Part shown: positions 1 through 9,021 of the stretch, piece by piece | Position numbering within the stretch: the first letter of the stretch is position 1 | How the letters are laid out: each line of letters begins with the position of its first letter | From: Bacteroidota bacterium | Lineage (GTDB): Bacteria > Bacteroidota > Ignavibacteria > UBA10030 > UBA8401 | Direction of reading: 5' to 3' | Assembly: GCA_041658205.1 (NCBI GenBank) | Contig: JBBAAO010000001.1 | Span: 1,922,001 to 1,986,000 of the forward strand | DNA length: 64,000 nucleotides | The notes under the pieces: model-generated | The model's database searches: none | What the model was told of the DNA's origin: nothing | The model's input: only the letters and a program-made list of their open reading frames with translations | Position numbers and translations under genes: made by a program

Positions 1-1895
1 ATCTTTTGAACCGTCTGTTTATGCTTCAGTAGATCCTTTATATCATCTTCTCGTGAACCGCCGATGCCACCACCATATACTAAAGCAAGTGAAAAGCGTT
101 CTGTCCGTTTGGCAATGAGTGGGAAAAATCCTGAAGCATAAATGAAATCACCATCCTGGCCGTATTCCGGTTTATTGTTGACGATAGATTTTGGCACGGA
201 GAAGAATCCGGGCTGCATATTACCCCACATCAGTTCATCGTCACCAAGCGGAACATTATTTGCAGGAGTGAAGTAGAAAAAACCTGTCAGACCAATTTGA
301 TCAGATTCATCCACGTCAGTTTTATCCATATTCGGTTCACCGGGCAAACCGGTATCAAATCCGCTGGCCATATAGCCCGATGTCGGCAATCCGTCTGATT
401 CTCCGGCATCTTTAGAATTTGCAACACCATCCAAACCAACATCATCAAAATTGATATTCCAATCTTTATCATTATCCTGAAAATCATCTCGTCGTTCATC
501 GATCATGGAGAATGGTCCGCCGTTGAAAACAGGATTGTATGCAATGTGGCGGAGAGGACGCAGAATATCGATCAACGTCTTTGGCGGCGTATCGTCGGAA
601 AGCTTTACCTGACGATAATGAAGATAGACATTCTCATCAATCACACCGTCAAGATCATTATCAATACCGTCATACGCGTTAGGGTTAATCACCGGCAGAT
701 TGGAGACTGTTATAACATTCCCTTCGGCAAGTCTTGTTACTCCGGGAGTTACCGATACCGTTCCACCACGCGTCGTGTAGGTAATTGGCGTTGATCCGAC
801 CGTCACAACCTGTCGGCTGAAGTCATTGGCAATGAGTACTACTTTATCGCCGGTATTAATCAGTGTCGAATCAAAATCAGTTGCGACATATAACGCTGTC
901 GGTGATCCGATCACTTTCTTATCCACATCGCCGTCGTTATCAATACCATCAAAAGGATTGCCCGGGCTTTCTAAAAATGCATATCCAACCATTCCAACAC
1001 TTCCCTGCCAGAATGGATTGCGCGAACAGTTTCTGTCAAAATCTCCCGTGTAATTAATATTTTCATTGACATCATAAAATGACCAGTCATCGTCATACTC
1101 ATTAAAATTTTGACTTCCCGTCACACCGACCAAAGTACCGACAAGCATACCAAATGTTGCGCGGTCATAATTTGTGGTACTGGTGTTGGTGATTTCATAC
1201 AGCCAAAAAATATTATCTTGCGCCAGGAATTGACTCCACTGTAACCCGCGAACTTTTACCGTGAGTCCAAGTCCGTTCCGCAAAAGATTGGTTGAGTCTG
1301 GTTTAAATGCATTACCATCTGGATTATTATTGGCGAAATTAAATCGTACATCGTTGTTATCATCCATCACTACATAACTCTCTTGATTGGCGCTTGCACG
1401 CTTTCCAAAATATCCGTTCCACGATCCCTGCCATCCCGGATCGAGCGCGTCGTTCAATTTATCGGGCCAAGAAGTCGGCCATGTCGACTGGTCGTCGCTC
1501 ATGGCAATGCTTTGTCCTGCTGGATTAAAATATCCATCCACCGGCATAAATGACCATGGTTTACCACCGCCTGATTTATCATCGGTATCATATGAAGAAG
1601 CGGGCCTGGCATTCGGAGTTGTTACCACAGAATGAAACGTTTTTCCATTAAATTTTACTTCAGCACCAGCAAGAAGCGATACATCACCAAAATATCCGTT
1701 TGATGAATACATCCAGGCACCGCGAGGTCTCGTATCAGATGGTTTTCCGATTACTCCCCAGTTGCTAAAAACTGTTTTTACTCTATTAGCATTATGGACG
1801 GCAGACCGGTAATATTGAGATCCTGATTGTGCAAAACTTCTGTCCGACACAATCATGAGCGCGAAAATAAGAATGAGAGAAAATATTTTTTTCAT
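1..1895 (-). CDS. Secreted hypothetical protein, C-terminus beyond the window
   Basis: The frame is open from an ATG at 1895 down to base 1 (about 631 codons), so the gene is cut by the left edge. It starts with a clear signal peptide (MKKIFSLILIFALMIV, ending near SFAQ). The mature part is rich in Asp, Asn, Gly and Trp, and holds Asp-rich motifs of the kind GIDNDGDVD and GIDNDLDGVIDENV, which resemble calcium-binding thrombospondin-type-3 or dockerin-like loops. I recognise no enzymatic domain. Such large secreted proteins are common in Ignavibacteria and often carry a C-terminal sorting domain, but that end is not visible. The 275 bp upstream (1896-2170) holds no gene and no convincing promoter match. 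Function unknown; surface or secreted location is inferred from the signal peptide. Confidence 0.8.
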   Translation of the reverse strand, partial: MKKIFSLILIFALMIVSDRSFAQSGSQYYRSAVHNANRVKTVFSNWGVIGKPSDTRPRGAWMYSSNGYFGDVSLLAGAEVKFNGKTFHSVVTTPNARPASSYDTDDKSGGGKPWSFMPVDGYFNPAGQSIAMSDDQSTWPTSWPDKLNDALDPGWQGSWNGYFGKRASANQESYVVMDDNNDVRFNFANNNPDGNAFKPDSTNLLRNGLGLTVKVRGLQWSQFLAQDNIFWLYEITNTSTTNYDRATFGMLVGTLVGVTGSQNFNEYDDDWSFYDVNENINYTGDFDRNCSRNPFWQGSVGMVGYAFLESPGNPFDGIDNDGDVDKKVIGSPTALYVATDFDSTLINTGDKVVLIANDFSRQVVTVGSTPITYTTRGGTVSVTPGVTRLAEGNVITVSNLPVINPNAYDGIDNDLDGVIDENVYLHYRQVKLSDDTPPKTLIDILRPLRHIAYNPVFNGGPFSMIDERRDDFQDNDKDWNINFDDVGLDGVANSKDAGESDGLPTSGYMASGFDTGLPGEPNMDKTDVDESDQIGLTGFFYFTPANNVPLGDDELMWGNMQPGFFSVPKSIVNNKPEYGQDGDFIYASGFFPLIAKRTERFSLALVYGGGIGGSREDDIKDLLKHKQTVQK

Positions 1896-2170
1896 AGAGA
1901 ATGCCTTGATTACAATTCGATCGTTTTTTCAACACCAGTTGGTATTCGGTCGCACAGAAGCAATTTCAAAAAAATCTTATTGTCGCTTTTACTGATATTC
2001 GTACAGCTTCAATTCTTTGGTAGTGACTAATTGCGAGCTTTATGTCTTGTTACAATTTGACAGTACAGTGTAATGTTACAGAAAAATTAAATTCTATCTA
2101 AAGTATATTGTGGAAGGGCTTCCAGAAAGTAGAGGAATAAAGCAAAATTGTCAAGTGAGTATTTTAAAAA

Positions 2171-4210
2171 TCATTTTTTCGTTACTGTGTCAACGATCTT
2201 TTCCGTTGCCGCCTGCAATACTTCTCGTGTCTCCTCATCCTGAACAAACGCAACAATCGCTAAATGTTTTGGATCAATCTTTGTCTTCTTTTCTTTTAAG
2301 GAAACTCCTAATTTCAAAAATCGTTCGTTCGTTTGGGTGTAATATTTTTCCAACTCAGCAATGACTGTATTGAGATTCAGGGTTTGATTCACTGTCAACA
2401 TTCCTTCTTTTGGAAAAACAAATCCATCGATTTCGGGATTTGTTTTTTTTGATGAAGATTTTTTCGCAATGTTCTTACGTATGGGTGTTTGATAGAGCAT
2501 TGTTCTCACGACAAATTTATGCTGATCAATACCATTGGCACCTTTATAGAAGACTTCATCTTCCACTAGCGCAATATGTAATCGAAGCGAGCCGGACGTT
2601 GATGCTGCGAGTGCTTTTGCTTTAATACTGACAACATTATTTTTCATACTTGCCGAAAGTGAGATTGCAGCGGATGTAGGTTTCTTCAGTTGTTGTTCTA
2701 TGATATCCGAATACAAATAGAATTTGTTTTTCGCCAACAATCTCCCTCCACCTGAAGTGATCACTGTTGTTCCGCCAAAAATCGCTGTCGGTGTGCTGTT
2801 GACGCCGTAATATTCCCCTCTTTTTTCGCCATCGTTATTGACCAGTGGATCTGGCTGCGGAATATGAAGATGATATTCTAAAATCGCGATCGACGATGAT
2901 TTGAATCGTTCGATTAAATAATCAAATGCAACGTCGGCTGCCTGACATGGCCGGCACTCCGAACCGGTGAATAATTCCGCCAGTACAATCCTATCATATT
3001 CATTCTTCTTCAATTCTTGTTTCATACGTTGAAACTCTTCCGGTGTAAACTGTAGAGCTGCCGCTTGTCGAGCGACGATAATCGAATCCAAACTGATTGT
3101 AGGAAAAAGCTCATTCTTTAATTCAATCAATTTGTCATACAGCGACGTTGAACGCGTTCCCATCGCACCGGAGAGATATGCATCAAATGCTTCCCGTTTT
3201 TTACCGAGTTTTTCTTTTACTTCACCTAACGTTTTAAAGATCTCCGTTTCATTGGGTGAGGCATATTTCGCTGCTTCGGTCAAATATTTTTCTGCATCCG
3301 GATATCGTTTCAAATTGAATTGCGTCAATCCAAGAGCAGCGGAAGCACCGGAACGTTCTTCAATCGTTCTCTGACGTGATTCAGCATACGCTTCCAATCC
3401 ATATTGTAGCGCCACATCCGGAAAAACATTGTTCCGTGATAAACTGACGGCAAGGTTACTTTTTGCCATGACACTGTCTGCTGAGTACATCACAAATTCA
3501 GAAATTGCTGTATGATATAAACTATCCCGAAGAACTGAGATAGGACTGGAGGAGAAATGTTTTGTGGAAAGCAACGAATCAATCTTTTCCACCGGCAGAC
3601 TTTGTTTCGGAAGGACAAGATTTCCCAAAATAATCTTTTGCATTCCTTCTCTATACCGACCTGTTTCAAATTGAATGAATCCCAACTGCACATAGAGCGA
3701 AACATAACGTGCATCCACTTTTGCATTTGCCGGGAGCATGGAAACAGCTCTTTCTTGCACAAACATTGCTTCATCAAATTTCTTCAGACGGAAAAGGACC
3801 AATGCTTTTGTATTGAGTAAAACCGGTTCTTCTTTACTATGGAGAGCAATGGCGGAATCGATCAACACTGCCGCAGAATCGACATAAAACATCCGTTGGG
3901 CGAACTCCATAGCGACGGCATTCATCGCTGGTACCAGCTGCGATTGATCCAGCAGTGAAAGATATTTCTTCACTGAAAAATATGCACCGCTATCATTCTT
4001 TAAATTGGAATAGACTTGAAACTTTACGGCATAGGCATTTGGAATTAAATTGCTGGAGGGATTCTCTTTGACAAATTTTTGCAGTGCTTCAAGTTTGGCG
4101 GAGTCTGTCGGTGCGGATAACGCTCGCTGAAAAGCAATTTGATCTCCCGAAGTTTGGCCCAACAGAACCATTGAATAAACGATAAAAAGTATAGCACATT
4201 GCTTTATCAT
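2171..4210 (-). CDS. Secreted TPR-repeat protein with C-terminal thioredoxin-like domain
   Basis: 679 residues with a signal peptide (residues 1 to about 20). Residues about 25-370 are alpha-helical with TPR-like periodicity. From about 400 to 560 there is a thioredoxin-like domain: a Cys419-Arg-Pro-Cys422 redox motif in GSECRPCQAAD and, about 60 residues on, GVNSTPTAIFGG, which fits the cis-Pro loop followed by a strand. The C-terminal 110 residues look like a beta-sandwich. Last gene of the operon nnr-vanZ-MFS-this gene, 12 bp after the MFS stop. Inferred to be a periplasmic or surface redox protein; the TPR part may bind a partner. The substrate cannot be told. Confidence 0.75.
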   Translation of the reverse strand: MIKQCAILFIVYSMVLLGQTSGDQIAFQRALSAPTDSAKLEALQKFVKENPSSNLIPNAYAVKFQVYSNLKNDSGAYFSVKKYLSLLDQSQLVPAMNAVAMEFAQRMFYVDSAAVLIDSAIALHSKEEPVLLNTKALVLFRLKKFDEAMFVQERAVSMLPANAKVDARYVSLYVQLGFIQFETGRYREGMQKIILGNLVLPKQSLPVEKIDSLLSTKHFSSSPISVLRDSLYHTAISEFVMYSADSVMAKSNLAVSLSRNNVFPDVALQYGLEAYAESRQRTIEERSGASAALGLTQFNLKRYPDAEKYLTEAAKYASPNETEIFKTLGEVKEKLGKKREAFDAYLSGAMGTRSTSLYDKLIELKNELFPTISLDSIIVARQAAALQFTPEEFQRMKQELKKNEYDRIVLAELFTGSECRPCQAADVAFDYLIERFKSSSIAILEYHLHIPQPDPLVNNDGEKRGEYYGVNSTPTAIFGGTTVITSGGGRLLAKNKFYLYSDIIEQQLKKPTSAAISLSASMKNNVVSIKAKALAASTSGSLRLHIALVEDEVFYKGANGIDQHKFVVRTMLYQTPIRKNIAKKSSSKKTNPEIDGFVFPKEGMLTVNQTLNLNTVIAELEKYYTQTNERFLKLGVSLKEKKTKIDPKHLAIVAFVQDEETREVLQAATEKIVDTVTKK

Positions 4211-4222
4211 ACATATTCCCTA

Positions 4223-5461
4223 TTAATTTTTGATTCGTTTTGAATTCATGAATAAACGCATTGATACTCCGCTGATTCCACAGATCACTGCTCCGCTCAC
4301 AATCGCAGAACGGACGCCAATTTCATTGGCAACCCATCCCATTCCAAGATGTCCGAACGGAGCCAATCCTTGAAAGATAATTAAATAGAGCCCCATCACC
4401 CTCCCCCGCATGGCATCCGGAGCCCGGCGCTGGATTGATGCATTAGCGGTCGAGATAAACATAATCAGTCCCATACCAACAAACACTAAACTGTATAATG
4501 ATACAGCAACATTCGTTGACAAAGCAAATATTGAAACACCAATCACAAACAATGCAATGCCGGAATAAATGAAACTGCTCGGACGGACTTTACTTTCCGC
4601 GCTCGCCACAATAATTGCACTGATGAAGGCGCCGATTCCGAACGACATCATAAGATTACCAAGTCCAACAGCACCGATATTCAGTACTGTATCAGCAAAA
4701 ATAGGAAGCAACACAGTGTACGACCACCCAAACATTGTTATGATAGCGACAAGAAACAATACAGCCATCATGGAAATATCCGAACGGATATAATTAATAC
4801 TCTCACGCAATCCTGCTATGAAACTTTGTTTGCCCTTCATAACAGTTGGTTTGATCTCAACCTTCATCTTTAATAATACAACGATTACCGAAAAAAAAGA
4901 GATTGCATTCAGAAAAAAACACCAAGCAACACCGACAGCGCCGATAATCACACCTCCGATTGCTGGGCCAACGATTCTTGCCGCATTGAATGATGCGGAA
5001 TTTAATGCAATAGCATTGGCAAGATTCTCTTTCCCAACGAGATCAACCAAAAAAGATTGACGGGCAGGAACATCGAACGCATTGATTGTCCCTAATGTAA
5101 AAGCGAGCAGACAGACCATTTCAACAGTCGCACTATTTAAGAAAACAAGAGTGGCGAGAATGACCGCCTGACCCAATGAAAGAGTTTGCGTTATGAGAAT
5201 GATTTTATGTTTTGAGAAACGATCTGCAATAGATCCGCCATACATAGCAAACAACAGCATTGGAATCGTATTCAAAAACCCGACAATACCGAGCCAGACA
5301 GAGGAATAAGTTAATTGATAGACAAGCCATGCTTGTGCCATCGATTGCATCCATGTACCAACGAGCGAAAGAATTTGCCCTGTAAAAAATAATCTATACG
5401 TCGGCTGACGAAGCGAACGGAATGTGCGGATTGACAAGAAACGATGGAGATAGTTATTCAT
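4223..5461 (-). CDS. MFS transporter, EntS/MFS_3-like exporter
   Basis: 412 residues, about 12 hydrophobic segments. The N-terminal block (FRSLRQPTYRLFFTGQILSLVGTWMQSMAQAWL) is typical of the MFS_3 family that includes the enterobactin exporter EntS, and the ADRFSKHK loop between helices 2 and 3 is the MFS signature A region. A second half-repeat is visible around residue 215. The start overlaps the 3' end of the vanZ-like gene by 8 bp, so translation is probably coupled. The exported substrate cannot be inferred; no siderophore genes are nearby. An inner-membrane location is certain from composition, the precise family likely. Confidence 0.85.
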   Translation of the reverse strand: MNNYLHRFLSIRTFRSLRQPTYRLFFTGQILSLVGTWMQSMAQAWLVYQLTYSSVWLGIVGFLNTIPMLLFAMYGGSIADRFSKHKIILITQTLSLGQAVILATLVFLNSATVEMVCLLAFTLGTINAFDVPARQSFLVDLVGKENLANAIALNSASFNAARIVGPAIGGVIIGAVGVAWCFFLNAISFFSVIVVLLKMKVEIKPTVMKGKQSFIAGLRESINYIRSDISMMAVLFLVAIITMFGWSYTVLLPIFADTVLNIGAVGLGNLMMSFGIGAFISAIIVASAESKVRPSSFIYSGIALFVIGVSIFALSTNVAVSLYSLVFVGMGLIMFISTANASIQRRAPDAMRGRVMGLYLIIFQGLAPFGHLGMGWVANEIGVRSAIVSGAVICGISGVSMRLFMNSKRIKN

Positions 5462-5843
5462 TTCGATAGAATTTAAAGCGAAGATTTACTAACGCGTATG
5501 TTACACCCCCCATTGTATCAGCAACAACATCATAAATATCCGACGAACGACCGGGCGTGAACATCTGGTGATACTCATCTGACAATCCGTACAGAAAAAC
5601 AAAAAAAACCGCGAGATATAATGAATTTTTTTTGACACCAGCGAATCCTTGATGGTACAACGCAACATGCATCAGCCAACAAAAGATAGAAAAGACTCCG
5701 GCATGGACCAATTTATCAGAAAAGCCGGGAAGCATCGTGATATTTTGCGACGAAATTGATGATGCAACATATATAAAGAAGCCCCATGCCACTACCGGCA
5801 ACTGAAACTGAATAAATGAAACTATTTTTTCGTTTGAATTCAT
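5454..5843 (-). CDS. VanZ-like small membrane protein
   Basis: I place the start at the ATG at 5843, giving 129 residues, because this ATG overlaps the nnr stop as ATGA and because the upstream in-frame extension to 5957 has no membrane or family features. Four hydrophobic helices are visible, with the family motif DKLVHAGVFSIFCWL after the first periplasmic loop and GLSDEYHQMFTPGRSSDIYDVVADTMGG near the end, both hallmarks of the VanZ/TeaZ family. VanZ gives low-level teicoplanin resistance in enterococci; the role of stand-alone homologues in Gram-negatives is not established. Translationally coupled on both sides (nnr and MFS). Confidence 0.85.
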   Translation of the reverse strand: MNSNEKIVSFIQFQLPVVAWGFFIYVASSISSQNITMLPGFSDKLVHAGVFSIFCWLMHVALYHQGFAGVKKNSLYLAVFFVFLYGLSDEYHQMFTPGRSSDIYDVVADTMGGVTYALVNLRFKFYRNE

Positions 5844-7492
5844 ATTGTCATAACCTTGTGAATTGCTGTCGGTACGAAATGCATAATATCCCGTGCCAAC
5901 ATACCATACATTCCAATTTTTTGTTTTGCCATATCTCCCGCTGCTCCGTGAATCCACACACCATTTACCGCAGCATTGGATGCTGAATTTCCCTGACCGA
6001 TAAAGGAGGCGATAATTCCCGCTAGAACATCGCCGCTCCCTGCTGTGGACATTCCGGGATTTCCGGTATCGTTCACCATAATTTTTCCTTTGGGGTCTGC
6101 AACGATTGTTGGAGCACCTTTCAACACCAGCGTAAGACCATATTTCTTTGCAAAGTTAGACGCAAGAGAGAACCTGTTTGATTCAACTTCTGCTGAAGAA
6201 ATTCCAATCAATCTTGAAAATTCGCCATAATGAGGCGTTAAGACAATATGCTTACTCTTTCTTTTCTTGAGTAAATCCAAATTGCCAATTAATGCATGAA
6301 GAGCATCCGCATCAATCACCATTGATTTTGGACATGATCGTATGATGTTCCGTATCAGTTCCTGTGTCTCATCTTGACGGGACATTCCGCATCCAAGAAG
6401 AACAACGGTTGCCCAGCCGATCCGCTTCCCAATCTCTTCGTTTGCAAAAGATGAAAGGCTTCCTGTCACCGTACTGGACAGTCCGAGCGGCATTACTTCA
6501 AGAGTCCTTTTCGCAATCATTGCGTACTCTGAATCAGGAACTCCTAGAATCACCTGTCCGGTTCCGCTTCGCATAGCAGATTCACTGCACAATAATGCCG
6601 CTCCCATCATACTCCGCGATCCGGCAAGAGCGAATATCTTACCAACGGAATGTTTGTGGCTGTTGATTGCTCTCTTGGGAAATGTCTTTCGCACATCACC
6701 AATTTCGGTGAGGACTACATTGTCTGAATAATGTATGCCACCTTCACTCTTGAGATTGCTTCGTTCCGATTGCTTCGGAACTCGCAATGACTGCATTTTG
6801 GAAATTGCTTTTTTTGGTATTCCAATTTCAGATACAACCACGTCACCAGTAAATTCTTTTGCCCGTTGGCGATAAAATCCGATTTTTGGATTGGACATTG
6901 TCACTGTCACGTCAGCACAAAATGCATCGGTAAGAACTTCTCCGGTCTCTCCATTCAGGCCCGTCGGAATATCGACGGCAATTTTCAGCGCTGATTGTTT
7001 ATTGCTCCACGTCGCTGCTTTAAGATACTTGCCCGTTAGCTCTCCCCGAAATGAAGTCCCAAGCATCGCATCGACAATAACAGAAATGTTTTTGTTCTTT
7101 TGCTTTTGAAATGTTTCAAAATTATAAATACTCAATGTTGCATCATCGTAATTTTGTAATTTATCAAATTGTTTTCGTGCGTCTCCACTCAAATTCTTCT
7201 GATGGTCCATTAATACGACTATTACCGAGAACTGTTTTTCGATCAACAATCGAGCAACCGCAAACCCATCTCCACCGTTATTCCCTTTCCCACACAGAAT
7301 AAGAATAGTATTCGTCCTCAATGAGCCGTGATTTTTTTTTGATGAACGTTTCGACGATGTTAATCTTCTTTGTAACTCGTCGACGACGGCTTTCCCGGCA
7401 TTCTCCATCAGACGGAGCGATGGAATATGTAATCTCTTGATCGCATATTCGTCAACGCGTTTCATCTGTTGTGGGGCTAGGATTTGTCTCAT
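5840..7492 (-). CDS. nnr: Bifunctional NAD(P)HX epimerase / ADP-dependent NAD(P)HX dehydratase
   Basis: 550 residues, the usual length for the fused repair enzyme. The N-terminal half (about 1-225) is the YjeF_N epimerase with ILCGKGNNGGDGFAVARLL; the C-terminal half (about 265-540) is the ribokinase-like dehydratase with GCGMSRQDET, VIDADAL and GNPGMSTAGSGDVLAGI. Together they restore hydrated NADH/NADPH. It heads an operon with vanZ, MFS and the TPR/thioredoxin gene. The start at 7492 lies just 11 bp after the nuo terminator run, so its promoter must overlap that region or it depends on read-through. Oddity: the inter-domain linker (about residues 234-247) is encoded by a palindromic repeat related to the one between nuoK and nuoJ. 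Confidence 0.95.
   Translation of the reverse strand: MRQILAPQQMKRVDEYAIKRLHIPSLRLMENAGKAVVDELQRRLTSSKRSSKKNHGSLRTNTILILCGKGNNGGDGFAVARLLIEKQFSVIVVLMDHQKNLSGDARKQFDKLQNYDDATLSIYNFETFQKQKNKNISVIVDAMLGTSFRGELTGKYLKAATWSNKQSALKIAVDIPTGLNGETGEVLTDAFCADVTVTMSNPKIGFYRQRAKEFTGDVVVSEIGIPKKAISKMQSLRVPKQSERSNLKSEGGIHYSDNVVLTEIGDVRKTFPKRAINSHKHSVGKIFALAGSRSMMGAALLCSESAMRSGTGQVILGVPDSEYAMIAKRTLEVMPLGLSSTVTGSLSSFANEEIGKRIGWATVVLLGCGMSRQDETQELIRNIIRSCPKSMVIDADALHALIGNLDLLKKRKSKHIVLTPHYGEFSRLIGISSAEVESNRFSLASNFAKKYGLTLVLKGAPTIVADPKGKIMVNDTGNPGMSTAGSGDVLAGIIASFIGQGNSASNAAVNGVWIHGAAGDMAKQKIGMYGMLARDIMHFVPTAIHKVMTI
6752..6791. repeat. REP-like palindromic element inside the nnr coding sequence
   Basis: On the minus strand the segment begins GTCATTGCGAG, continues with two CGAAGCAATC-type arms (GAAGCAATCGG and GAAGCAATCTC) and is read in frame as part of the nnr linker. 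The same words (GTCATTGCGA, GAAGCAATCT) form the arms of the element at 12944-13065. No stop codon is created and both enzymatic domains lie intact on either side. Confidence 0.75.
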
Positions 7493-7502
7493 AGATAAAA
7501 AT

Positions 7503-7537
7503 AAAAAAACCGTCCTACCTCGAAAAGAAGCGGACGG
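7503..7537 (-). terminator. Rho-independent terminator of the nuoJKLMN operon
   Basis: On the minus strand CCGTCC, a 16-nt loop and GGACGG are followed by seven T. It lies 21 bp after the nuoN stop and 11 bp before the nnr start, so it separates the nuo operon from nnr. Confidence 0.75.
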
Positions 7538-7558
7538 CTTTCATAAACACATGATTCC

Positions 7559-8986
7559 TTAAAAAATAGATTTCATCAGATCAAAAATCAGTGCCGGGAA
7601 AATACCAAAGAGCAGAATTCCGATTCCGCATATAATGACCGTTGCAAATGTCAATTTCGGCAATACAATTTCTTCTGTGTTTGTCGCTTCTCTAAAATAC
7701 ATATAGACTACTATTCGTAAATAATAGTATGTGGAGAACAAACTGGTTATAACACCGAGAATAGCAAGCCATGTTAGATTGGATTGTACCGCGCTTGCAA
7801 AGAGATAATATTTTCCGACAAATCCAGCAAACGGCGGTAAACCGGTTAATGAAAACATGAACATTGCCAGTAACACAGCGAGTCCCGGTTTTCGCTTTCC
7901 AAGTCCTGCATAATCCTCATAATTCAAATTGCCGCCGTTTTCCTTTTCGAGCATCGCAATAATTCCAAATGCTCCAAGGTTGGTGAGTGCATACGCCACA
8001 AGATAAAATGCAATACCTTGTTGTCCGAGCGACGAAGCAGATGCGATACCGATAATCATATACCCAGCGTGAGCAATACTGGAATACGCGAGCATCCGTT
8101 TCAAATTCGTTTGCGAAAGTCCAAACCAATTGCCTAGCAACATTGATGCAGCTGCCAACACTGCCAGCACCATGATTAATCGTTCATCTTTCATCGACAT
8201 TGGCACAGAAAAAGCAATCACAAACACTGAAAACGCAGCCGCTTTCCCTCCGGTAGACATGAACGCTGTCACTGGCGTCGGCGCACCTTCGTACACATCC
8301 GGCACCCACATATGAAAAGGAACTGCTCCTACTTTAAATCCAAATCCGATCAAGACCAATCCCCATCCGATGATATGAAGCGGATCGCCGAATGCTTGAG
8401 GATACATTGTGACGATACGAAGCAGATTAGTTGTTCCAGTCGTTCCATAGATTAACGCAATTCCATACAATAAAAAACCGGTAGCAAACGCGCCGAGCAG
8501 AAAATACTTTAGTGCTGATTCGTTGGAAGAAAGTTTTGTACGGAAATAGCCAGCCAAAACATAAAACGAAACCGACATTACTTCGATGCCGAGGAATGCA
8601 GTGATCAAATCTGCCGATGAACCAAGCATCACCATTCCGATTGTTGCAAGAAGAATCAATATATAATATTCACCATAGTTATATTGTTCGCGCTCCAGAT
8701 ATGGTTTTGCGATGAACATGGAAAACAATGCAATGATCAAGAAGAGGATACTAAAGAAACCGGCATATCCGCCGACAAGAAGCATGTCAGAGAAGGCCGT
8801 TGCATTCATTGGGAATGTATATACAGCACAAGCGATTGAGGCAAAAATACCGACTACGCTGATGTAAAAAACCGTTTTGGCTGAATCTTTCATCAACGCA
8901 TTGGCCAGCAAAGCGATCAATGAAAATGCTGAAAGCGCCAGGATGGGTGATGAACCAATAAGGTCAGAAGGTGAAAAGAAATCCAT
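7559..8986 (-). CDS. nuoN: NADH-quinone oxidoreductase subunit N
   Basis: 475 residues, about 14 transmembrane helices. Family hallmarks visible: TAFLGIEVMSVSFYVL with the proton-path Glu, FGFKVGAVPFHMWVPDVYEGAPTPVTAFMS, and LKRMLAYSSIAHAGYM. These belong to the proton-pumping antiporter-like subunits of complex I; length and motif variants fit NuoN rather than L or M. Last gene of nuoJKLMN, 35 bp after nuoM, followed by a terminator. It acts in the inner membrane as the subunit adjoining NuoK. Confidence 0.96.
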   Translation of the reverse strand: MDFFSPSDLIGSSPILALSAFSLIALLANALMKDSAKTVFYISVVGIFASIACAVYTFPMNATAFSDMLLVGGYAGFFSILFLIIALFSMFIAKPYLEREQYNYGEYYILILLATIGMVMLGSSADLITAFLGIEVMSVSFYVLAGYFRTKLSSNESALKYFLLGAFATGFLLYGIALIYGTTGTTNLLRIVTMYPQAFGDPLHIIGWGLVLIGFGFKVGAVPFHMWVPDVYEGAPTPVTAFMSTGGKAAAFSVFVIAFSVPMSMKDERLIMVLAVLAAASMLLGNWFGLSQTNLKRMLAYSSIAHAGYMIIGIASASSLGQQGIAFYLVAYALTNLGAFGIIAMLEKENGGNLNYEDYAGLGKRKPGLAVLLAMFMFSLTGLPPFAGFVGKYYLFASAVQSNLTWLAILGVITSLFSTYYYLRIVVYMYFREATNTEEIVLPKLTFATVIICGIGILLFGIFPALIFDLMKSIF

Positions 8987-9021
8987 AATAATTTTTTGTT
9001 AATTCAAATTGTAAAAACAGC

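Noticed and set aside
1..1895. Type IX secretion sorting domain
   Set aside because: Would be at the C-terminus, which lies outside the window; not claimed.
3557..3820. 87-codon plus-strand frame opposite the TPR protein
   Set aside because: Shadow frame with unlikely composition (many Cys and His) and no upstream signals.
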